The translations under genes and the position numbers were made by a program. DNA of 64,000 nucleotides from Phosphoribacter sp037045055. GTDB lineage: Bacteria; Actinomycetota; Actinomycetes; Actinomycetales; Dermatophilaceae. Location: the NCBI GenBank assembly GCA_037045055.1, contig JBAOHJ010000002.1, forward strand, positions 1 through 64,000. The letters are read 5' to 3'. Below the pieces are notes generated by a model that worked only from the letters and a program-made list of their open reading frames with translations, was not told the origin of the DNA and searched no databases. Below, piece after piece: positions 25,428 through 32,670 of this stretch; the stretch's first letter is position 1, and the number at the start of each line of letters is the position of its first letter.

Positions 25428-26036
25428 TCAGCCGTAGGTGTCCCGGGGCCCCCGACCGGCGACCCGACGACGCCCATGGGTCCAGCGGGGGGCGCCCGGT
25501 CCCTTGACGACCAGCTCGGTGACGGCGTCGGCACCGACCTCCTGGGCCAGCCGGCCCAGCAGCCGCGAGGACAGCAGCCGCATCTGGGTGGCCCAGGCGC
25601 TGGAGTCGGCCCGGACGGTGAGCACGCCCCCGACGAACCCCTCGGGCACGACGTGGGCGGCGATGTCCGGCCCGACGATGTCCGCCCACCGGCCGGTCAC
25701 CGATCCCACCGCCACGTCGACCTGCCACCCGCGCTCGGCGAGCAGGCGGTCCAGCTGCTCACCCAACGGCGCCGGGTCGCGCCCGTCCCGCTGGGACCCC
25801 GAGAACACCGCCTGGGCCCCCCGCCGCCGCCGCGCCGGCTTCATCCCGGGCCGAAGTCCCTTCTCCCGCGCGGCCCGGCGGGCTCTGGCCAGGGCCTCGC
25901 GGGCGGGGTCGGCACTGTGGGCCACGGGGTCGGCGCTTGGGGCCGCCGGGTCGCCACCCTGAGCCGCAGGGTCGGGCGCCCCACGACCCGGCTCGTCGGG
26001 CGAGCCGGGATCGGCCGGACCCGCGTCAGGCGACAC
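25428..26036 (-). CDS. DUF721 (DciA-like) protein
   Basis: A 202-residue protein whose C-terminal half is the DUF721 domain (WQVDVAVGSVTGRWADIVGP, VLTVRADSSAWATQMRLLSS). The N-terminal ~100 residues are Ala/Pro/Arg-rich. In other bacteria DciA-type DUF721 proteins help load the replicative helicase, and in actinobacteria the gene always follows recF. GTG 26036 overlaps the recF stop by 11 bases, so translation is coupled. The helicase-loading role is inferred from the family. Confidence 0.85.
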   Translation of the reverse strand: MSPDAGPADPGSPDEPGRGAPDPAAQGGDPAAPSADPVAHSADPAREALARARRAAREKGLRPGMKPARRRRGAQAVFSGSQRDGRDPAPLGEQLDRLLAERGWQVDVAVGSVTGRWADIVGPDIAAHVVPEGFVGGVLTVRADSSAWATQMRLLSSRLLGRLAQEVGADAVTELVVKGPGAPRWTHGRRRVAGRGPRDTYG

Positions 26037-27234
26037 GGCCGACCTCGCCCAGCGAGACGGCATACGTCGTGCCGCTCGTGCGCAGGGCCTCGGGGACGTC
26101 GGCGCCCACGGCCGCCGTGACGAGCACCTGCTCGCAGTCCGCGACGAGCTGCGCGAGGCGCTCGCGGCGACCGACGTCGAGCTCGGCGAACACGTCGTCG
26201 AGCATGAGCACCGGGTCCTCGCCGAGATCCCGGCGCAGCAGCTGGTATGCCGCGAGTTTGAGCCCCACGGCGAACGACCAGGACTCGCCGTGGCTCGCGT
26301 AGCCCTTCGCCGGCAGCGCGCCCAGCCCCAGGACGAGGTCGTCCCGGTGCGGCCCGGCCAGCGACACCCCCCGCTCGACCTCCTGCGACCGCACCGCCTC
26401 GAAGGTCGCGAGCAGCTCGTCGTGCAGCTGCTGCGTCGAGGGCACCTCACCGGCAGCCACCGCCTCGGCCGCCGGCTCGCGCAGGCTGGCGCGGTAGTGC
26501 ACCCGGGCGTCGGAGTCGGCGGCACTGACCGTGTCGTATGCCGCGCGCAGGAAGGGGCCGAGGTCGCGGACCAGGCGCAGCCGGGCGTACAGCAACTGGG
26601 CCCCGACCTGGGCGAGGTGGGCGTTCCAGACCTCCAGGGTGTGCAGGGCGCTGTCCCGGGCGTGCGGGTCAGCCGGGTCCACCCCATCGGCTCGGCGGCG
26701 CCGTCGGGCGCCGGGGCGTAGGACCGGGGCGGCGGACTTGAGCAGGGCGTTGCGTTGCTTGAGGATGCGCTCGTAGTCCTGGCTGACGGCCGACCACCGG
26801 GGTTGGCGCGCGACGAGCAGGTCGTCGAGGAAGCCGCGACGGCCCGCGGGGTCACCCTTGACGAGGGCGAGGTCCTCGGGCGCGAACAGCACCGTGCGTA
26901 GCGACCCGAGCACGTCGCGGGGCCGGGTCAGGGTGGCCCGGTTGAGCCGGGCCCGGTTCGCGCGGCCCGGGTTGATCTCCAGCTCGATCAGACTCTCGCG
27001 GCCTTGGCGCACGACGGCCGCGCGGATCACCGCCTGCCCGGCGCCGAAGCGCACCAGCGGCGCATCGAGCGCGACCCGGTGACTGGTCAGGCTCGCCAGG
27101 TAGCCGATCGCCTCGACGAGGTTCGTCTTGCCCTGACCGTTGGGCCCGACGATGGTGGTGATCCCGGGCGCGAACGCGACCTCGGCGGCGGCATACGACC
27201 GGAAGTCGGTGAGGGAGAGCTGACGCACGTGCAT
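26026..27234 (-). CDS. recF: DNA replication/repair protein RecF
   Basis: A 402-residue SMC-like ATPase that helps RecO/RecR load RecA at gaps. Walker A GPNGQGKTNLVEAI lies at about residue 31; the signature region VSLAGPHRDDLVLGL and Walker B MLDDVFAELD are in the last third. An Arg-rich insertion (RPGARRRRRADG) occurs mid-protein. Start ATG 27234 gives MHVRQLSLTDFRSY, the normal N-terminus. It lies 28 bp after gnd and overlaps the DUF721 gene. Confidence 0.96.
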   Translation of the reverse strand: MHVRQLSLTDFRSYAAAEVAFAPGITTIVGPNGQGKTNLVEAIGYLASLTSHRVALDAPLVRFGAGQAVIRAAVVRQGRESLIELEINPGRANRARLNRATLTRPRDVLGSLRTVLFAPEDLALVKGDPAGRRGFLDDLLVARQPRWSAVSQDYERILKQRNALLKSAAPVLRPGARRRRRADGVDPADPHARDSALHTLEVWNAHLAQVGAQLLYARLRLVRDLGPFLRAAYDTVSAADSDARVHYRASLREPAAEAVAAGEVPSTQQLHDELLATFEAVRSQEVERGVSLAGPHRDDLVLGLGALPAKGYASHGESWSFAVGLKLAAYQLLRRDLGEDPVLMLDDVFAELDVGRRERLAQLVADCEQVLVTAAVGADVPEALRTSGTTYAVSLGEVGRVA

Positions 27235-27262
27235 CGCGGTGGCGGCACCTCGGCTCGACTGC

Positions 27263-28477
27263 TCAGGAGGCGGGGGTCGCCTTCGTGGCACCGACCCTAC
27301 GCGCCCGCGCCGCGCGAGTGGGCTTGTCCCTGCTCGCGGCCGGCCGGTTCGTCCGAGCCGCGGGCCTGCCGGTCGTGGCCTCCGGCTCGTCGGTGGTCGC
27401 GGCAGGCTTGTCGGTCTTGGCGGCGGTCGTGACGACCTTGCGTGCCGAGGCGGTCTTGCGCGCGGAGGGGGACTTGGCCGCCGTCGGAGCGGGCTCGCCA
27501 GTGTGGGCGGTGCGGGTGCCGGGCATCGCCGATCGCCGAGGCGGCGATGCCTTCGCGCCGGGTGACTCCTCGCTCTCGAGCAGCCGGCGACCTTCCGCAC
27601 TGGTCATCACCGCGTGGCCGCCGAACTGGCCGCGCAGGGCGGCCACCGCCTGCAGCGTCGGCGACACCCGCTGGCGCGAGGCGAATCGCGCGAAGAGCGA
27701 GGCCGCGATCACCGGCATGGGGACGGCGTTGTCGATCGCCTCCTCGACGGTCCACCGCCCCTCCCCCGAGTCGTTGGTGTAGTCGGAGACGTCGGTGAGA
27801 GCGGGGTTGTCCTCCAGCGCGGCGACGAGCAGATCCAGCAGCCAGGACCTGACCACGGTGCCCCGGCTCCACGCCTTGAAGCAGCCGGGCACGTCGGTGA
27901 CGATGTCCTTCTTCTCCAAGAGCTCGTAACCCTCGCCGTAGGCGTGCATGAGGGCGTACTCGATGCCGTTGTGCACCATCTTGGCGTAGTGTCCGGCGCC
28001 GACCTTCCCGGCGTGGACGAACCCGAGGGCGCGCTCGCCTTCGGGTCGCAACGCGTCGAAGATCGGCATCGCCGCCTGGATCCACCTACGGTCTCCGCCG
28101 GCCATGAGTCCGTAGCCGTTCTCCAGCCCCCAGATGCCCCCGGACACCCCGCAGTCGACGTAGCCGATCCCCTTGGGCGCCAGATGCGCGGCGTTGGCGA
28201 CGTCGTCGGTGAAGCGCGAGTTGCCTCCGTCGATGACCAGGTCGCCCGCGTTGAGCAGCTCGCCGAGCTTGCCGACCGTCTCCCGGGTGGGGGCACCGGC
28301 CGGGACCATCACCCAGACCACCCGGGGCGCCTGGAGCTTCTTGACCATGGCCGCGAGGGTCCGCACGTCGGAGACCTCGAGATTGCGGTCGTAGCCGACC
28401 ACCTCGTGCCCGGCACGGCGCAGCCGCTCGCGCATGTTGCCGCCCATCCTGCCAAGACCGATGAGACCGAGCTGCAT
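27263..28477 (-). CDS. gnd: 6-phosphogluconate dehydrogenase (decarboxylating, GntZ-type) with long C-terminal tail
   Basis: A 404-residue enzyme converting 6-phosphogluconate to ribulose-5-phosphate and CO2. Rossmann motif GLIGLGRMGGNM opens the protein. DCGVSGGIWGLENGYGLM and KMVHNGIEYALMHAYGEGYE (catalytic Lys/Asn region) follow, and the core ends near residue 300. The remaining ~100 residues are Ala/Thr/Pro with regularly spaced Lys and Arg (SARKTASARKVVTTAAK), like histone H1-type tails, and are not part of the family fold. The gene sits in the usual place between dnaN and recF. Confidence 0.93.
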   Translation of the reverse strand: MQLGLIGLGRMGGNMRERLRRAGHEVVGYDRNLEVSDVRTLAAMVKKLQAPRVVWVMVPAGAPTRETVGKLGELLNAGDLVIDGGNSRFTDDVANAAHLAPKGIGYVDCGVSGGIWGLENGYGLMAGGDRRWIQAAMPIFDALRPEGERALGFVHAGKVGAGHYAKMVHNGIEYALMHAYGEGYELLEKKDIVTDVPGCFKAWSRGTVVRSWLLDLLVAALEDNPALTDVSDYTNDSGEGRWTVEEAIDNAVPMPVIAASLFARFASRQRVSPTLQAVAALRGQFGGHAVMTSAEGRRLLESEESPGAKASPPRRSAMPGTRTAHTGEPAPTAAKSPSARKTASARKVVTTAAKTDKPAATTDEPEATTGRPAARTNRPAASRDKPTRAARARRVGATKATPAS

Positions 28478-28664
28478 GGGCAGTGCCTTTCGCGCGTGGG
28501 TACCTCGTCCGGCGGGCCGAGACCGCCGCCAGGCTATGCCGCCACCGGCAGGGAGGGAACGGGGTGGGGCGGCTTGCCGGTGCGTGGGCCGCTGCGCCGA
28601 CCGGTGCCGGGTGCGCGGGGCGCTGCGGCGACCGGCCGGCTACCGCAACCGGCCGGCATACCCG

Positions 28665-29798
28665 TCACGAGGCGAAACGCACCGGCATGAGGACGTAGCG
28701 GTAGGCCGGGTCGTCCGGCCCGTCCGCGTCGGCCTGCCCGGTGATCACCGCTGGACGACTCGGCTGGGTGAAGGACAGGCGCGCGTATGCCGTGCCCAGG
28801 GCGCCCAGGCCGTCGAGCAGGTAGTGCGGGTTGAACGCGGTCTCGATCTCGGGCCCGGTGATGGCGGCTTCGACCGACTCGGCCGCCTGGGCGTCTTCGC
28901 CGGTGCCGGCCTCGATGGCCAGCAGGCCCTCGGCGAAGCGCAGCCGCACCGGCGTGTTGCGCTCGGCGACCAGCGCGACCCGCTTGACCGCCTCGACGAT
29001 CTCGGCGGTCTTCACGACGGCCTCGGTGTCGACCGACGTCGGGAAGATCGAGGAGACCTTGGGGTAGTCGCCGTCGAGCAGCCGGGTCGTCGCCCGGCGC
29101 TGGCCGGCCTCGAAGCCGATCAGTCCGTCGCCGCCGGCGCTGCCGCCCAGGGCCAGGGCCACCGAGCCGGCCGCGCCCAGGGCCTTGGCGGTGTCGGAGA
29201 GGGTCCGGGCCGGCACCAGCGCCACGTAGCTCAGGCCGGGGGTGGACGGGGTCCAGGGCAGCTCGCGGGTGGCCAGCCGGTAGCGGTCGGTGGCCAGCAG
29301 CGTGACGGTGTCGCCGTCGACCTGCATCCGCACCCCGGTGAGGATGGGCAGGGTGTCGCCGCGGTCCGCGGCCACGGCGACCTGGGCCACCGCCTGGGTG
29401 AACACGTCGCCGGCCACGCTGCCCGAGGGGGCCGGGGAGGCCGGCAGGGTCGGGTAGTCGTCGGAGGGCATCATCAGCAGGCTGAAGCGGCTCGCGCCGC
29501 AGACCACCTGGACCTTGTTGCCCTCGGTGGCGATGTCGACCGGCCGGTCGGGCAGGCTGCGGGAGATGTCGGCGAGCAGCTTGCCCAGCACGAGCACGGT
29601 GCCGCCCTCGTCGACGTCGGCCGCCACGGAGATCCTCGCGGAGACCTCGTAGTCGAACGCCGACAGGGTGATCGTGCCCTCGCGGTCGGCGACGACGAGC
29701 ACCCCCGCGAGCACCGGCACCGGGGGTCGGGACGGCAGACCGCGGGCCACCCAGTTGACGGCATCGGCCAGCACGTCGCGTTCCACCCTGAACTTCAC
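28665..29798 (-). CDS. dnaN: DNA polymerase III sliding clamp (beta subunit)
   Basis: A 377-residue clamp of three repeated domains that tethers the replicase to DNA. GTG 29798 begins VKFRVERDVLADAVNWVARG, the standard N-terminus, and the C-terminus ends YVLMPVRFAS. Domain boundaries fall near residues 120 and 250. It lies directly left of oriC. A large inverted repeat ending in the GTATGCCG motif is 42 bp upstream and could sit in the 5' leader. Confidence 0.97.
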   Translation of the reverse strand: MKFRVERDVLADAVNWVARGLPSRPPVPVLAGVLVVADREGTITLSAFDYEVSARISVAADVDEGGTVLVLGKLLADISRSLPDRPVDIATEGNKVQVVCGASRFSLLMMPSDDYPTLPASPAPSGSVAGDVFTQAVAQVAVAADRGDTLPILTGVRMQVDGDTVTLLATDRYRLATRELPWTPSTPGLSYVALVPARTLSDTAKALGAAGSVALALGGSAGGDGLIGFEAGQRRATTRLLDGDYPKVSSIFPTSVDTEAVVKTAEIVEAVKRVALVAERNTPVRLRFAEGLLAIEAGTGEDAQAAESVEAAITGPEIETAFNPHYLLDGLGALGTAYARLSFTQPSRPAVITGQADADGPDDPAYRYVLMPVRFAS

Positions 29799-29839
29799 GC
29801 TCGACACTCCACTCGTTGGTCGCCTGCCCGGGCGGGCAC

Positions 29840-29882
29840 GGTATGCCGTGCTGGTCCACCGCGCGGTGGGCAACGGCATACC
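29840..29882. repeat. Hairpin of paired GTATGCCG motifs upstream of dnaN
   Basis: GGTATGCCGT (29840-29849) is the exact inverse of ACGGCATACC (29873-29882), and between them CCACCG-CG-CGGTGG forms a second stem. The whole could fold as a long hairpin in the dnaN leader or, on the other strand, at the edge of oriC. A role in expression or termination is inferred. Confidence 0.55.
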
Positions 29883-30009
29883 ACCCGATCGGGTGGGGTC
29901 GACGTGGACACGCCGGCGTGCCCGAGGGGGACTACGAACCTTAGTGCGTCCGTGGGCGAGAGACCACCGCTGGGCGCCGGGCCGGTCGCTCGCCGTTGTC
30001 GGGGCAAGT

Positions 30010-30410
30010 CGATCAGATCCTCGAGGTCGTCGTCGTCATCGGTGCTGTGCACATTGGGGACGAGAGACGTTCGCCCTGGTGAGCAGGCATCGGCGCGTGT
30101 GGACGGGTCGTGGACGGGTCGTGGACGGCCGGGCCGGCGGTGGGGAGCCTCGGGTGGGCTCCACAGCGGGTGTGGACACGGTGTGCCGGGTGTCCACGAG
30201 ATTTCGGCGTTGTCCACAGCTATCCACAGGGACCTGTGGATGACGTCGGGTGACGCCGCGGGCAGTCCCGGTGACGGCGCGAGGAACCGGGCTGTTCTGC
30301 CCACAGCGGGCGATGCGACGGCGGCACGGCGGTCCGCGCGCCGGGTGACGGGACGGTTACGCCGTCGACACAGGGTGTGGACGGCGGCTGTGGAGAACTG
30401 CGATGCTATA
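30010..30410. other. oriC: Replication origin oriC, DnaA-box cluster
   Basis: The dnaN side of the dnaA-dnaN gap is dense in 9-mers near the high-GC DnaA consensus. TTGTCCACA (30210-30218), CTATCCACA (30220-30228) and the inverse of TCATCCACA (30235-30243) lie almost end to end. Degenerate TGTGGAC/GTCCACA boxes occur at about 30096, 30108, 30170, 30191 and 30375. A short AT-richer stretch GATGCTATATCTGACAAA (about 30401) could serve unwinding. Location between dnaA and dnaN and co-oriented flanking genes support the call; the exact limits are uncertain. Confidence 0.85.
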
Positions 30411-30735
30411 TCTGACAAACCCAGACGGCGCAGACGGGCGCCTAGACCGGGTATCGCGAGGCATGTTCGGCGTCGCGTGGCGCGCGTAATGCGGGCCCCG
30501 ACTTGCTTGTGGGGGCCTCCTTCGTCGTCGTGGTGGCCGTCGTCGTGACGGTCCTTGTCGTCGTCTCCCTGATCGGGCTTAATCGCGAGCAGCGCGCGGA
30601 GCGCAGCCTCTGGATAGGGCCCGCCGAAGTTGGCTCGTGGGTCGGGCCGTACCTCTGGCAGGGGTGGAGTGTACGCCACCACCTCGAATCATCACGGTGT
30701 GATTTGATCTACGTCAAAGGTGGTGCGACTGATGT

Positions 30736-31341
30736 ATGATGACTGACATGGATCACGCCAAGCACCTTCGGGACGCAATTTCGGATCTGCGCCGTCGTCG
30801 CGACTCCATAGACAGGGCGATCTCCTTGATGGAGGAGATCTTGACGACGATCTACGGCGAGACCATCGTCAACGCCACCGCGGCCCCTGCGGTCGCCTTC
30901 AAGGCAGCAGCTTCGGGCGAAGAGCCGAGCGAAGCGCGGTCGGATCGCGTTCGCAGGATCTTCGAGGACGACACCGAGGGTCGCGTCTGGACAGCGGAAA
31001 GACTCGCGGTCGAGGTGGGGGAGGTGCCCAGCGAAGCCATCCTCAGGGCGGTCGCGGCCATCGTCAGCAGGCTCGCCCGCGCAGGGGTCATTGTCCGCAT
31101 CGGACGAGGACAGTACCGATCCGCAAACGCCTCAGCCCCGGCTGCAACCGGGGCTGAGGAAACAGAAGAGTCGTCAGAAGACTCTTCCTTGAAGGAAGGA
31201 GGTGCCGATCATGACTCGGCGCCGCCTCATGATCGTGAGGATCTGGCTGAAGCGCCGGACGTTCACGATCCTGTTGGTGACCGAGCCTCCATAGAAGGAG
31301 GTTCGGTCATCGGCCTTGCGGCTAGTCGTTCGAGCGACTAG
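30736..31341 (+). CDS. Unknown protein with coiled coil and winged-helix-like domain, in the oriC gap
   Basis: A 201-residue frame. Residues 4-40 form a coiled coil (LRDAISDLRRRRDSIDRAIS). Residues ~70-130 look like a winged helix (VWTAERLAVEVGEVPSEAIL, VSRLARAGVIVRIGRGQYRS). The last 70 residues are acidic and low-complexity, and their codons form a series of perfect hairpins. A TATGAT sequence at 30735 lies 7 bp before ATG 30748, which may be the real (leaderless) start. It is a foreign-looking gene on the opposite strand to dnaA and dnaN. Function unknown; DNA binding is possible. Confidence 0.6.
   Translation: MMTDMDHAKHLRDAISDLRRRRDSIDRAISLMEEILTTIYGETIVNATAAPAVAFKAAASGEEPSEARSDRVRRIFEDDTEGRVWTAERLAVEVGEVPSEAILRAVAAIVSRLARAGVIVRIGRGQYRSANASAPAATGAEETEESSEDSSLKEGGADHDSAPPHDREDLAEAPDVHDPVGDRASIEGGSVIGLAASRSSD
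31211..31294 (+). CDS. Possible 27-aa basic hydrophobic peptide
   Basis: ATG 31211 follows a very strong AAGGAAGGAGGT site by nine bases and opens MTRRRLMIVRIWLKRRTFTI, ending LLVTEPP at TAG 31292. The start codon lies inside a 9-bp stem. It overlaps the tail of the 201-residue frame in another frame. It could be a leader peptide or a small membrane-active product. The only support is the ribosome binding site and the structured context. Confidence 0.3.
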   Translation: MTRRRLMIVRIWLKRRTFTILLVTEPP

Positions 31342-31360
31342 CCGCAAGGCCCCCTTCACG

Positions 31361-31433
31361 GGGCGGTGCACGGTTTGCCGGGTGGGCCTCTGGAAACCTG
31401 ACCCGAGGGGTTCGACTCCCCTACCGTCCACCA
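31361..31433 (+). ncRNA. tRNA-like module ending in CCA (not a standard tRNA)
   Basis: Acceptor GGGCGGT pairs with ACCGTCC (one G-U at the 3-70 position), followed by A and encoded CCA at 31431-31433. A perfect T arm AGGGG-TTCGACT-CCCCT precedes it. The middle lacks a normal anticodon arm: either GGTTT/AAACC (31372/31394) or CGGGT/ACCCG (31379/31401) can pair. That resembles the tRNA-like domain of tmRNA with its body missing, or a degraded tRNA used as an attachment site. Total 73 nt. Confidence 0.5.
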
Positions 31434-31514
31434 TCACTATTCGCTTGTGTGACACCAAAGGTACCACGCAGCGCGCAACGCGCTGCGTGGTACGCGCATT
31501 CAGAACTCGGCGGG

Positions 31515-31527
31515 GAACTCGGGGACG
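31515..31527 (+). repeat. Direct repeat, left of the IS1595 remnant
   Basis: GAACTCGGGGACG, identical to 32584-32596 (both preceded by GG-G). The pair brackets the transposase remnant and may be the duplicated junction of an inserted segment. Confidence 0.55.
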
Positions 31528-31616
31528 TCACTGCGGGGGCTGAGCTTCCGAGCGACCGATGAGGCTCTTGCACGAGAGGTAGCGCCCGTGACTTGACCCA
31601 TCAACGGCGCACCCGC

Positions 31617-32550
31617 TCATCGTCGCTCCGTTTGCAGGTCGTGTACATGAAGTCGAAGTGTAACAGGTACCGCTGCATGTGCTTCGCGGTGATGCGGTGG
31701 TGCGTGCCGTCGATGCTGCGCTTCAGTTGTGATAAGTAGCCCTCGGCCAGATTGGTGGACACGCCATCGCGCACATACCCGCCCTACTCGTTCGTGACGA
31801 ACTCGTGGTTGGCGACGTGCGGCGCCACCACGTTGTACGCCTTCGCCGCGTCGGTGTGCAGGTGGGTAGTGTCCAGCGGCTAAGTGCTTACGTACGGCTG
31901 GCATGATCGACTTGCCGGTCACGACATCGAGAACTTGCGAGCGGACCTCGCGGGTCTCATAGTGCACGATGATGACGACGGGCGTATTGTCGCTGGCATA
32001 TGCAGCACGCTCCCGCTCGCGGCGAGACTTGGCGTGGCGGTTCTTAGGTGCACCGCCAATCCACGTCTCGTCCACCTGCACGACGCCGCGCAGGAGTCCG
32101 GCCAATGCTCCAACCCCATCGCGTGCTGAAGGGGGTGGAGCATGACCACGCCGTCTTGACGGTGTCGCCGTACTTGCGCTCAACCTCGCGGGCACTGAGG
32201 CCGTTCTTGCCTGAGCAGGGGTCGACGATGACGAAAACCCACGTACGCAAGGGAACTCGCGTGCCCTTGAAGATCGTGCCGGTCAGGACCGAGAACTGCT
32301 TGGGGCACCCAACGCACTTCCAGACACGGCGCCGAGAGACCTTGCCCGTGCGTGTAGCGCGACCAGTTCCGTTCGCAGGCTTGAGGAAGTAGCAGCGGCC
32401 GACCTCACCACAGAGGGGGCAGGCGGGGGGTTGTCCACCCTCCCACCGCAACTCCTCCATCAACTTGCACGCCCCCGCCTCAGTTGGGATGCGGAGCGCC
32501 AACTTGGGGAGCGTGAACTCGTGGGCGGCCATAGATCCTGTGCGGCGCAT
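31617..32550 (-). pseudogene. IS1595-family (ISXO2-like) transposase, frameshifted remnant
   Basis: The N-terminal part keeps the zinc ribbon (CPLCGEVGRCYFL and WKCVGCPKQFSVLTGTIFKG) and LSAREVERKYGDTVKTAW. A frameshift leads to VVQVDETWIGGAPKNRHAKS (DDE Asp/Glu region) and VVTGKSIMPAVRKHL. Further shifts separate the C-terminal pieces, which end in a frame reading HFDFMYTTCKRSDD. Imperfect inverted ends (TGACTTGACCCATC left, inverse near 32570) are visible. It is inactive and sits between oriC and dnaA. Confidence 0.8.
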
Positions 32551-32583
32551 CGCGATGGGTTTGTCAAGTAGAACATCGCCGGA

Positions 32584-32596
32584 GAACTCGGGGACG
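32584..32596 (+). repeat. Direct repeat, right of the IS1595 remnant
   Basis: GAACTCGGGGACG, identical to 31515-31527. It is 74 bp from the dnaA stop. Confidence 0.55.
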
Positions 32597-32670
32597 AGGT
32601 CGCGTCGGGTCGAGCTGGTCGAGCTGGTCGGGCGGCCGAGTCGGCCAGCCAGCGGAGCCGTTCGAGCGGG

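Larger units (their letters stand above)
31130..31493 (+). ncRNA. Array of near-perfect hairpins (candidate structured RNA or DNA element)
   Basis: Successive stems: 31130-31141/31148-31159 (12 bp, perfect); 31165-31172/31180-31187 (8 bp); 31206-31214/31227-31235 (9 bp, enclosing an ATG); 31279-31290/31297-31308 (12 bp with one G-U, hiding GGAGG); 31312-31328/31335-31351 (17 bp, perfect, TTCG-containing loop); 31461-31475/31479-31493 (15 bp, perfect, loop CAA). A tRNA-like module lies between the last two. The density is far above chance even at this GC. Whether it acts as RNA or as DNA is unknown. Confidence 0.6.

Noticed and set aside
31185..31433. Complete tmRNA (ssrA) gene
   Set aside because: The 3' domain fits, but no tag-peptide frame ending in ALAA-type residues, no normal 5' end and no pseudoknot order could be found.
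31174..31467. 97-residue minus-strand frame over the hairpins and tRNA-like module
   Set aside because: Contains the GVEPLGS-type antisense signature of a tRNA-like T arm and no protein similarity.
31316..31543. TTG-started 75-codon frame after the SD-masking stem
   Set aside because: Spacing from the SD is long and the frame is explained by the tRNA-like module and hairpins. Kept only as a possibility in the attenuator finding.
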